Source: Streptomyces sp. SS1-1
Lineage (GTDB): Bacteria; Actinomycetota; Actinomycetes; Streptomycetales; Streptomycetaceae
DNA length: 64,000 bases
Reading direction: 5' to 3'
Assembly (NCBI RefSeq): GCF_008973465.1
Contig: NZ_WBXN01000004.1
Coordinates: 1,736,001 to 1,800,000, forward strand
This document shows, piece by piece, positions 1 to 6,320 of the stretch; position 1 is the first letter of the stretch; every line of letters begins with the position of its first letter. The notes under the pieces were generated by a model, which saw only the letters and a list, made by a program, of their open reading frames with translations, was not told where the DNA came from and ran no database searches. The translations under genes were made by a program, and so were the position numbers.

Positions 1-276
1 CTCGCCCTCGGCTTCTCCGGTCCGGACCGCGCGGACGGGCTGGTCGACCAGCTCGGGCTGGAGATGGAGCCGCGCGGCACGATCACCCGGGACGCCGGGT
101 TCGCGACGAACGTGCCCGGCGTGTTCGCCGCCGGGGACGCCGCCCGGGGGCAGTCGCTCATCGTGTGGGCGATCGCCGAGGGACGGGCGGTGGCGGCGGC
201 CGTCGACCACTACCTGACCGGACAGTCCCGTCTACCGGCGCCGATATCGCCGTACGACCGGCCGATGACCGTGTAG
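1..276 (+). CDS. Glutamate synthase small subunit (GltD) paralogue, C-terminal fragment
   Basis: Only the last 91 codons are in the window; the gene begins upstream. The visible part is the end of the FAD/NADPH-binding region of the GltD family: a TNVPGVFAAGD motif (FAD-binding GD box), then [13 protein letters not shown] and a short tail. It closely resembles the end of the complete gltD at 60396-61859, so this genome has at least two small subunits about 60 kb apart. GltD passes electrons from NADPH to the large subunit for glutamine-dependent glutamate synthesis. Whether this copy has its own gltB cannot be seen. It could be another member of the same NADPH oxidoreductase family. Confidence 0.85.
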   Translation, partial: LALGFSGPDRADGLVDQLGLEMEPRGTITRDAGFATNVPGVFAAGDAARGQSLIVWAIAEGRAVAAAVDHYLTGQSRLPAPISPYDRPMTV

Positions 277-316
277 CGGAGTGGAGGGGGGTGGAGGCGT
301 GCGGGCATGCCCCCGG

Positions 317-991
317 TTACCGGTTCGCCGGGCGGCGCTCGTCCGTCCCCGCGACCTTGCCCGTCGCCAGGGCCACCCTGTTCCAGGTGTTGATGGTCAT
401 GATCAGGCCCAGTAGCTGGGCCAGTTCGCCCTCGTCGAAGTGGGCCGCCGCGCGGGCGTAGACGTCGTCCGGCACGCCGCCGGACACCAGGGTGACCGCC
501 TCGGTGAGGGCCAGGGCGGCCTGTTCCCGCTCGGTGAAGAAGTGCGGGGCCTCCCGCCAGACGGCGACCATGTGCAGCCGGTCCTCGCTCTCCCCGGCCT
601 TGCGGGCGTCGTTCGTGTGCATGTGCAGGCAGTAGGCGCAGTGGTTGAGGTGCGAGGCGCGGATCTGGACGAGTTCGACGAGGGCGGGGTCGAGGCCGGC
701 CCGGGCGGCGGCGTCGAGGCCGATGATCGCGCGGAAGACCTTGGGAGCGGCCTTCGCGAAGTCCAGACGGGTCCGCGCGGCGTCGGCCGCCGCCACCGCC
801 GCGCCGACGTCCGGGACGGCCGTGCCGCTCTCCGGTCCCGTGCCTCTCTCCGGTCCCGTGCCGCTCTCCGGTCCCGTGTCTCTCTCCGGTCCCGTGCCGC
901 TCTCCGGTCCCGTGCCGCTCTCCGGTCCCATGCCGCCCCCCGGTCCCGTGGCACCCCAAGTTCCGTTGTCCGTGCTGGTGTTCGTCGTCAT
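317..991 (-). CDS. Carboxymuconolactone decarboxylase / AhpD-like alkylhydroperoxidase family protein
   Basis: A 224-residue protein of the CMD/AhpD fold. The redox motif CAYCLHMH (CxxC followed by His) is present, as in AhpD-type peroxidase cofactors, so a thiol peroxidase-linked function fits better than a decarboxylase. I chose the ATG at 991, giving MTTNTSTDNG; a longer reading would run into the neighbouring promoter. The first 60 or so residues are unusual: six to seven copies of a GPESGT-like hexapeptide encoded by an 18-bp tandem repeat, outside the catalytic domain. It is divergent from a MocR-type regulator with only 47 bp between start codons, so that regulator probably controls it. 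Confidence 0.88.
   Translation of the reverse strand: MTTNTSTDNGTWGATGPGGGMGPESGTGPESGTGPERDTGPESGTGPERGTGPESGTAVPDVGAAVAAADAARTRLDFAKAAPKVFRAIIGLDAAARAGLDPALVELVQIRASHLNHCAYCLHMHTNDARKAGESEDRLHMVAVWREAPHFFTEREQAALALTEAVTLVSGGVPDDVYARAAAHFDEGELAQLLGLIMTINTWNRVALATGKVAGTDERRPANR
822..947. repeat. 18-bp coding minisatellite
   Basis: Six clean 18-bp units (822-929) plus a degenerate seventh (930-947). Each unit reads gtgccgctctccggtccc or differs at one or two positions. They encode a Gly-Pro-Glu-Ser-Gly-Thr repeat in the N-terminus of the CMD/AhpD-like protein. As 18 is a multiple of three, gain or loss of units keeps the frame. Confidence 0.93.
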
Positions 992-998
992 GTGCTCC

Positions 999-1030
999 AA
1001 CCTACGGCGGTCGGCGACCGGCTGTAGGGT
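999..1030. promoter_or_regulatory. Divergent promoter with central dyad, likely MocR operator
   Basis: The 47-bp gap between two divergent starts holds a nested dyad: CCTAC (1001-1005) mirrored by GTAGG (1024-1028), around CGGTCG-G-CGACCG (1008-1020). TAGGGT at 1025-1030 on the plus strand and TAGGTT on the minus strand (1004-999) match the TAnnnT -10 pattern. Each lies 7-8 nt from a start codon (1039 and 991), which suggests leaderless transcripts in both directions. The dyad would overlap both -35 regions. Inferred from sequence only. Confidence 0.5.
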
Positions 1031-1038
1031 GCAATTCC

Positions 1039-2562
1039 ATGGCGGAATCATGGGTCAATTCGGCTGAGCGGATCGGGGCCGACCTGCATCTGGATCTGGC
1101 GGCCCACGCCGGTCCGGGCGGCCGGCGGGCCGCGCTCGCGCGGGCGCTGCGCGAGGCCGTGCGGGCGGGGCGGCTCGCGCCGGGCACCCGGCTGCCGCCG
1201 TACCGTTCGCTCGCCGCGGACCTCGGGGTCGCCCGGAACACCGTGGCGGACGCGTACGCGGAACTGGTGGCCGAGGGCTGGCTCACCGCCCGACAGGGCT
1301 CGGGGACCCGCGTCGCCGAGCGGGCCCGGGTGGCCGAGCGGACCCCGGTCGCCTTGCGGGACGGGCGGCCCGCCCGGCGGACGGAGCGCCCGTCCCGCAA
1401 GGCTCCATCGCCGTCCCGCAAGGCTCCGACGCCGGCCCGCGGGCGGCCCCGGCACGACCTGCGGCAGGGCACTTCGGACGCGTCGGCGTTCCCCCGTGCC
1501 GCCTGGCTGGCCTCCTACCGGCGGGCCCTGCACCGCGCGCCGAACGAGGTCTTCGGGCCCGGCGACCCGGCCGGGCGGATCGAGCTGCGGGAGGCGCTGG
1601 CCGAGTATCTGGCCCGCGTGCGGGGTGTGCGCACGGGGCCGGACCGCATCGTGATCTGCTCCGGGTTCGCCCACGCGCTACGGCTGCTGTTCGGGCAGGA
1701 CCGTGGCGCTCCCGGCGGCGTACTGCGCGGCCCGCTGGCCGTGGAGGCGTACGGGCTCGGGTTCCACCGGGAGCTGCTCGCCGCGGGGGGCGTGCGGACC
1801 GTGCCGCTCCCCCTCGACGAGGACGGCGCCCGCGTCGACCTCCTGGCACGCGAGCGCGCCGTGCTGCTGACCCCGGCGCACCAGTTCCCGACCGGCGGTC
1901 CGCTGCACGCGGAGCGCCGGGCCGCCGTGACCGGCTGGGCCCGCGCGCGGGGCGCGGTGGTCCTGGAGGACGACTACGACGGGGAGTTCCGCTACGACCG
2001 TAAGCCCGTCGGCGCCGTCCAGGGACTCGACCCCGAGCACGTCGTCCTCATCGGCTCGGTCAGCAAGAGCCTGTCCCCGGCGCTGCGGCTGGGCTGGATG
2101 GTGCTGCCCGAGCGGCTGGTCGGGGACGTGCTCGCGGCCAAGGGCGAGCGGGAGGCGTGGGCGAGCGTGCTGGACCAGCTGAGCCTCGCCGACCTGATCG
2201 CCTCGGGGGCCTACGACCGGCATGTACGGCGGATGCGGCAGCGGTACCGGAGCCGGCGCGACCGTCTCGTGGCCGCGCTCGCCGCGCACGCGCCGCACAT
2301 CGAGGTCACCGGCGTCGCCGCCGGACTGCACGCGGTGCTGAGCCTGCCGCCCGGCACCGAGCGGTCCACGGTGAAGGCGGCGGCCTGGCAGGGGGTCGCA
2401 CTGGACGGCCTCGCCGCGTTCCGGCACCCGGCCGTGACGGAGGCGGCCATGCCGGCCCGGGACGGCATCGTGGTCGGCTACGCCACACCTCCGGAGCACG
2501 CCTACGAGGCCGCGCTGGAGGCGCTGTGCGGGGTGCTGCCGCCGGTGCCGGACGACGGCTGA
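1039..2562 (+). CDS. MocR/PdxR-family regulator (GntR HTH fused to type I aminotransferase)
   Basis: A 507-residue fusion. Residues about 45-90 form a GntR winged HTH (LPPYRSLAADLGVARNTVAD). A charged Pro/Arg/Ser linker follows, then a class I aminotransferase-like domain from about 140 to the end. The PLP-binding lysine is K343 in SVSKSLSP, and DDYDGEFRYD is the usual motif ahead of it. MocR proteins sense PLP or an amino compound and bind DNA with direct or inverted repeats. Family length is normally 450-500 residues. It is divergent from the AhpD-like gene, the most likely target; no pdxST genes are nearby, so PdxR itself is not implied. The stop codon sits inside a 25-bp tandem repeat. 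Confidence 0.92.
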   Translation: MAESWVNSAERIGADLHLDLAAHAGPGGRRAALARALREAVRAGRLAPGTRLPPYRSLAADLGVARNTVADAYAELVAEGWLTARQGSGTRVAERARVAERTPVALRDGRPARRTERPSRKAPSPSRKAPTPARGRPRHDLRQGTSDASAFPRAAWLASYRRALHRAPNEVFGPGDPAGRIELREALAEYLARVRGVRTGPDRIVICSGFAHALRLLFGQDRGAPGGVLRGPLAVEAYGLGFHRELLAAGGVRTVPLPLDEDGARVDLLARERAVLLTPAHQFPTGGPLHAERRAAVTGWARARGAVVLEDDYDGEFRYDRKPVGAVQGLDPEHVVLIGSVSKSLSPALRLGWMVLPERLVGDVLAAKGEREAWASVLDQLSLADLIASGAYDRHVRRMRQRYRSRRDRLVAALAAHAPHIEVTGVAAGLHAVLSLPPGTERSTVKAAAWQGVALDGLAAFRHPAVTEAAMPARDGIVVGYATPPEHAYEAALEALCGVLPPVPDDG

Positions 2563-2615
2563 TCCGCCGGGCCGGACGACGGCTGATCCTCCGGTGCCGG
2601 ACGGCGGCTGATCCT
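2542..2615. repeat. Three tandem ~25-bp repeats across the mocR stop codon
   Basis: Three near-identical copies (2542-2566, 2567-2590, 2591-2615) share the core ccggacgacggctgatcc. The first copy contains the stop codon of the MocR-type gene. Each later copy repeats the last codons and the TGA, as if the 3' end of the gene had been duplicated. Confidence 0.88.
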
Positions 2616-2689
2616 TCGGAACCCGACCCCGGCCGGACCTTGCCGGAGGGTGCCCGGACCTCGCCGGAGGACGCCCGTATCGAGCGGGT

Positions 2690-3493
2690 TCACGGCTTGC
2701 GCCCCACCGCCCCGTACCCGGGGATGATCCCGTCGTCCTGTCCGGGGACGGGGTCGCCCAGGTCCGGGTGCCACTGGTGCGGCACCCGCACCCCCGGCTC
2801 GACGAGTTCCAGTCCGTCGAAGAACCGGGTGAACTCCTCGCGGGAGCGCAGCGCCAGGGTGACGCCCGCCGCGCGGAGCTTCCCGGCGGCGGCCTCCGAC
2901 TCCTCGGGGGTGAAGTCGGCTGTCGCGTGGGTCATCACCAGGTAGCTGCCCGAGGGGAGTTCGGACAGCAGACGGGCGACCAGCTCGTGCGCGCCGTCCT
3001 CGTCGGGGACGAAGTGCAGCAGCGCGATGAGCGAGAGGGCCACCGGGCGGTCGAGGTCCAGGACCTTGCGGGCGCCCTCGAGGATGGCGTCCGGGTCGCG
3101 CACGTCGGCCTGGAGGTACTGCGTGGCGCCCTCGTCGGTCCCGCGCAGCAAGGCCTCGGCGTGCGCCAGCACGATGGGGTCGTTGTCGCAGTAGACGACG
3201 CGGGCGTCGGGGGCGATGCGCTGGGCGACCTGGTGGAGGTTGGGCTCGGTCGGGATGCCCGTGCCGACGTCCAGGAACTGGCGCACCCCGTGCCGCGCCA
3301 GCCAGGTCACGGACCGGTGCATGAACGCGCGGTTGACCCGCGCCATGACCGGCACCCGCGGGTCCAGGGCCAGCATCTGCCGGCCCATGGCCTCGTCCAC
3401 GGGGTAGTTGTCCTTCCCGCCGAGATACCAGTCGTACATCCGCGCGGGGTGCGGCTTGCTCGTGTCGATCTCGGCGGGGTGCGGCCCGGTCAT
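2690..3493 (-). CDS. SAM-dependent methyltransferase, DUF574 (Methyltransf_19) family
   Basis: A 267-residue protein with the hallmarks of the actinobacterial DUF574 methyltransferases: N-terminal HPARMYDWYLGGKDNY (about residues 15-30), a SAM-binding glycine loop DVGTGIPT (75-82), and VVYCDNDPIVLAHA as the acidic strand. The substrate of this large Streptomyces family is unknown. The ATG at 3493 is preceded by GGGAG at good spacing. It is convergent with the MocR gene and lies downstream of the WhiJ-type locus on the same strand. DUF574 genes often accompany such HTH/DUF397 pairs, but a functional link here is inference. Confidence 0.9.
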   Translation of the reverse strand: MTGPHPAEIDTSKPHPARMYDWYLGGKDNYPVDEAMGRQMLALDPRVPVMARVNRAFMHRSVTWLARHGVRQFLDVGTGIPTEPNLHQVAQRIAPDARVVYCDNDPIVLAHAEALLRGTDEGATQYLQADVRDPDAILEGARKVLDLDRPVALSLIALLHFVPDEDGAHELVARLLSELPSGSYLVMTHATADFTPEESEAAAGKLRAAGVTLALRSREEFTRFFDGLELVEPGVRVPHQWHPDLGDPVPGQDDGIIPGYGAVGRKP

Positions 3494-3614
3494 GGCGAGC
3501 TCCCTGAGGTCCGTCGGCAGTACGTCATCAACTCAGCACCAATTTAGGGGAATTCGGGTTAGTGAATTGCAGGTACACAGCAGGTGGGCAACGGAGCAAC
3601 GGGTCGTGCGGACG

Positions 3615-3869
3615 TCAGGAGAGCAGGAAGTCCGCCTTCCCCGCCTTGGCGCCCTCGATGAAGGCCGTCATCTCGTCCGTCGTGTAGATCAGGGCCGGCC
3701 CGTCCGGGTCGGTGGACTGCCGGACGGCGATGCGTCCGTCGGCGAGCTTCATCGCCTCCAGGCAGTTGCCGCCGTTGCCCCCGCTCCACGGTTTGTGCCA
3801 GCCCTCCGTGCCCAGGTCCCGCGCGGGCATGCCGTTGTAGACGGGTATGCGCGGCTTGATGCGATCCAT
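3615..3869 (-). CDS. DUF397 domain protein (WhiJ/AbaA locus partner)
   Basis: 84 residues, almost entirely one DUF397 domain: WSGGNGGNCLEA followed by VRQSTDPDGP and a C-terminal AFIEGAKAGKADFLLS. The TGA of the upstream HTH gene directly abuts this ATG with no intervening base, so the two are translationally coupled. In Streptomyces, DUF397 proteins are small cytoplasmic partners, encoded next to WhiJ-like regulators, that modulate development; the biochemistry is not settled. The family is highly paralogous, so the exact regulon cannot be guessed. Confidence 0.93.
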   Translation of the reverse strand: MDRIKPRIPVYNGMPARDLGTEGWHKPWSGGNGGNCLEAMKLADGRIAVRQSTDPDGPALIYTTDEMTAFIEGAKAGKADFLLS

Positions 3870-4730
3870 TCACAGCTCCTTGCGGAGATCCCGCAGGATC
3901 TCCTTCGTGCGATGTGCCGTAGCGGCCTGTGCCGCCATGCGGTCCATGACCTCGAGGTGGGTCGCCACCTCGTTGCGCGCGTCGAGGTAGACCGCGCCGG
4001 TCAGGTACTCGCTGTAGACCATGTCCGGGAGTTCCGGCATGGCGAATCGGAACAGCACGAAGGGGCCGAACGTGCCGGGATGCACCCCGTTGGCGAACGG
4101 GGCGATCTGCAGGGTCACGTTGGGCAGCTTCGTGGCGTCGAGCAGTTTGTCGATCTGGGCGCGCATCACCTCCGGGCCGCCGACCTGGCGGCGCAGCACG
4201 GTCTCGTCCATCACGGCCCAGATCCGGGGCGCGTCCCCGCGGGTGAGCAGACGCTGGCGGCGCATCCGCAGGGCGACATGGCGCTCGATGTCGTCGGGGC
4301 TGGTCTGGCCGATGGCGCCCGAGCGCAGCACACCGCGCGCGTAGTCCTCGGTCTGGAGCAGCCCGGGCACGAAGTGCGGCTCGTACGACCGGATGAGCGC
4401 GGCGGCCCCCTCCAGGCTGACGTACATGGAGAACCAGCCCGGCAGGATGTCGTGGAACCGCTGCCACCAGCCGGGCTTGTTCGCCTCCTCGGCGAGGTGC
4501 ACGAAGGCCTCGGCCTCCGCGTCGGAGACGCCGTACGCCTTCAGCAGCAGCTGGAGGTACGGGATCTTGAGCGAGACCTCGGCCATCTCCATGCGGCGGA
4601 CGGTCGCGGGTGCGACCCGCAGGATGCGGGCGGCCTCCTCCCGCTTGAGACCGGCGCTCTCGCGCAGGTCGAGCAGGCGCCGGCCGAGAACGACCTGGCC
4701 CACCGTCGGCGCGGACCGCGGTTCGCTCAC
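3870..4730 (-). CDS. WhiJ-like HTH regulator (XRE HTH plus DUF5753)
   Basis: 286 residues from the GTG at 4730, chosen because GGAGG lies 5 nt upstream and because the length then matches the family (about 280). Residues about 10-65 are an XRE helix-turn-helix (KREEAARILRVAPATVRRME). The rest is DUF5753, with the typical YEPHFVPGLLQTEDYAR stretch and a C-terminal ligand-like domain. Such proteins repress developmental genes, and their DUF397 partner relieves or modifies this (known for WhiJ). The promoter region upstream carries an exact 12-bp tandem repeat plus an inverted copy at 4861-4895, a candidate autoregulatory site. Confidence 0.92.
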   Translation of the reverse strand: MSEPRSAPTVGQVVLGRRLLDLRESAGLKREEAARILRVAPATVRRMEMAEVSLKIPYLQLLLKAYGVSDAEAEAFVHLAEEANKPGWWQRFHDILPGWFSMYVSLEGAAALIRSYEPHFVPGLLQTEDYARGVLRSGAIGQTSPDDIERHVALRMRRQRLLTRGDAPRIWAVMDETVLRRQVGGPEVMRAQIDKLLDATKLPNVTLQIAPFANGVHPGTFGPFVLFRFAMPELPDMVYSEYLTGAVYLDARNEVATHLEVMDRMAAQAATAHRTKEILRDLRKEL

Positions 4731-4860
4731 GTCCACCTCCAGACACGGGTCGGCCCCTGGGGGCCGGCTGATCCACCACTGACCGACTCGGTCCCGCCGG
4801 TGGGAGCGGGCCCGCCGCTCAGGGGCGGGGGTGCTGGTCACCGACAGGACGACGGCGCCA

Positions 4861-4895
4861 TTCGAAGATCTGTTCGAAGATCTGGCGGATCTTCG
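4861..4895. promoter_or_regulatory. Tandem 12-bp direct repeat with inverted third copy, candidate operator
   Basis: ttcgaagatctg occurs twice head to tail (4861-4872 and 4873-4884). GATCTTCG at 4888-4895 is the reverse complement of CGAAGATC inside the first copy. The site is in the intergenic space between the WhiJ-like gene and the divergent ATPase gene, about 130 bp from either start. Low-GC sequence like this is rare in the region and suits a regulator binding site. Confidence 0.55.
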
Positions 4896-4966
4896 GTGAT
4901 CCCAACTGGCGCCGCTCGGCTTGCTGTTGCGAGCAGTGTGCCACGCCGTTCCAGAGAGTTATACGG

Positions 4967-5020
4967 CACTCTGCATTTTTCAGAGTGACACTTGCCAAGT
5001 GTTCACGGCGGGGCGATAGT
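4967..5020 (+). promoter_or_regulatory. Candidate promoter of the ATPase gene with two inverted repeats
   Basis: Contains CACTCTG (4967-4973) mirrored by CAGAGTG (4981-4987), then CACTTG-C-CAAGTG (4989-5001). TTGCCA at 4992-4997 and GATAGT at 5015-5020 are 17 bp apart and could be a -35/-10 pair; initiation would then fall at or near the GTG at 5028. The -10 match is weak, so this is tentative. Confidence 0.35.
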
Positions 5021-5027
5021 GGCAAGC

Positions 5028-5768
5028 GTGATTCCGTCCCCGCCCTTAGGAACAGACGCCACTGTGGTCCCCCACGGCCTCGGTGCCGACGGGGCTCCCC
5101 CCGTCCGTACGGACTCCGTCGCGGGGAAGGGAGTCGGCCCCCAGCGCGGGCCCGGTGAGCGCCGGTTCCGGTTCGAACTGGCCGCGCACCCCGGTTCCGT
5201 CGCCCGGGCGAGACGCCTGACCACGGCGCGGCTGAGCGGGTGGTCGGTGTGCGAGGACACCTGCGAGACGGCGGCCCTGGTCGTGTCGGAGCTGGTCACC
5301 AACGCGATCGTGCACACCGCCAGCGAACACGTCGTGTGCGAGCTGCACGACGGCGCCGACCTCGTCCGCATAGCCGTGCGCGACGAGGGGTGCGCGGCGG
5401 GTGAGCCGCACTCGTCGCCCGCGCGCCAGGAGGCGGAGCACGGCAGGGGGCTGCTCCTCATAGACGCGCTGTGCCAGGCGTGGGGCGCTCATGAACACGG
5501 CTCCGGACTGATCGTGTGGGCCGAACTGCCGCGCGCCGCGGCCGGCACCCCGACGGCCGGAGAACCGACGGCCGCAGAACCGGCGGCCGACGCCCCGCGC
5601 GGCGACCTCGGTTGGGGGTCCCGGCCCAAACCGGGACCGGCCGGCGGGCCGGACGACGAGCACGGGGCTCGGGGACAGCACGACGAGCACGAGGCTCGGG
5701 GACGGCACGACGAGCACGAGGCACGGCGAGGGCACGACGGAACGGGAACGGGGGCCGCATGGCTGTGA
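5028..5768 (+). CDS. RsbW/SpoIIAB-like ATP-binding protein (HATPase_c_2)
   Basis: About 246 residues. The GHKL-type ATPase domain covers about residues 45-170: N box VSELVTNAIVHT (86-97), G1-type motif VRDEGCA, and G2 motif HGRGLLLIDAL. Streptomyces has dozens of these single-domain anti-sigma or kinase-like proteins. One is usually found beside each WhiJ/DUF397 pair, as here. The start is uncertain: GTG at 5028 (possibly leaderless), GTG at 5019 and TTG at 4992 share the frame. The last 75 residues are low-complexity and include three 9-residue repeats (DEHEARGRH-like). It overlaps the next gene by 10 bp. Confidence 0.85.
   Translation: MIPSPPLGTDATVVPHGLGADGAPPVRTDSVAGKGVGPQRGPGERRFRFELAAHPGSVARARRLTTARLSGWSVCEDTCETAALVVSELVTNAIVHTASEHVVCELHDGADLVRIAVRDEGCAAGEPHSSPARQEAEHGRGLLLIDALCQAWGAHEHGSGLIVWAELPRAAAGTPTAGEPTAAEPAADAPRGDLGWGSRPKPGPAGGPDDEHGARGQHDEHEARGRHDEHEARRGHDGTGTGAAWL
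5652..5732. repeat. 27-bp coding tandem repeat, three copies
   Basis: Units at 5652-5678, 5679-5705 and 5706-5732, with a partial fourth start after that. The core is cacgacgagcacgaggctcg. They encode a charged nonapeptide (His-Asp-Glu-His-Glu-Ala-Arg-Gly-Arg type) in the C-terminal tail of the ATPase, outside the nucleotide-binding domain. The unit length preserves the frame. Confidence 0.93.
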
Positions 5769-6193
5769 TCGGTCCGGCCGGCAACGGTCAGGCGCTGAGC
5801 CTGGACTCGCTCGTCCGGTTCCGCCGCGGGATGCGCACGACGGCCGCCCCGCGCCGCCTGCCCCTCCCGGAGGGCATGACCGCTCCCCTGGGCTGCGACG
5901 CGGTGGCGGTCCCCGCCCGCATCGGCCCCCTGGTGCTGCCCCGGCTGCCGCGCGTGGGGTGCGTGTACGCCGACGAGTCGCACTGGTGGTGGATCGTCCC
6001 CTCGGACTCGGACTACGCCCTGGAGTGGCCGGAGTCCGTCCGCTACTCGACGGGCGCGATCGTCCCCGACACGCCCCGCCTGATCCACCTCCCGGACGGC
6101 ACCGTGCCGTACACGCCGCCGATCCCGCTGTATCTGGCGCTGTGCCGGGTGATCGGCACCACCCCGAGCTGGTCCCGCCAGCTCAGCGCCTGA
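5759..6193 (+). CDS. Conserved Streptomyces hypothetical protein, Trp-rich
   Basis: A 144-residue soluble protein starting at the ATG at 5759, overlapping the end of the ATPase gene by 10 bp and so probably co-translated. I recognise no catalytic family. A notable feature is a HWWWIVPSDSDYALEW stretch (about residues 78-93), followed by a PTIPLYLALCRVIG-like hydrophobic helix near the end. Its position suggests a partner or target of the RsbW-like ATPase, but nothing in the sequence proves it. Confidence 0.75.
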   Translation: MAVIGPAGNGQALSLDSLVRFRRGMRTTAAPRRLPLPEGMTAPLGCDAVAVPARIGPLVLPRLPRVGCVYADESHWWWIVPSDSDYALEWPESVRYSTGAIVPDTPRLIHLPDGTVPYTPPIPLYLALCRVIGTTPSWSRQLSA

Positions 6194-6320
6194 GCCCCAC
6201 CCGGCCGGACCGCCCGTACGCCCGCGCGCATCCGCCCGCCCGGCCCGCGCCCTCCCGCCGGGCACCCGCGCCCCGCCATAGTGGGCGCTCGGTCGCCGCG
6301 GGTCCGGGGGAGGGCGTGAG

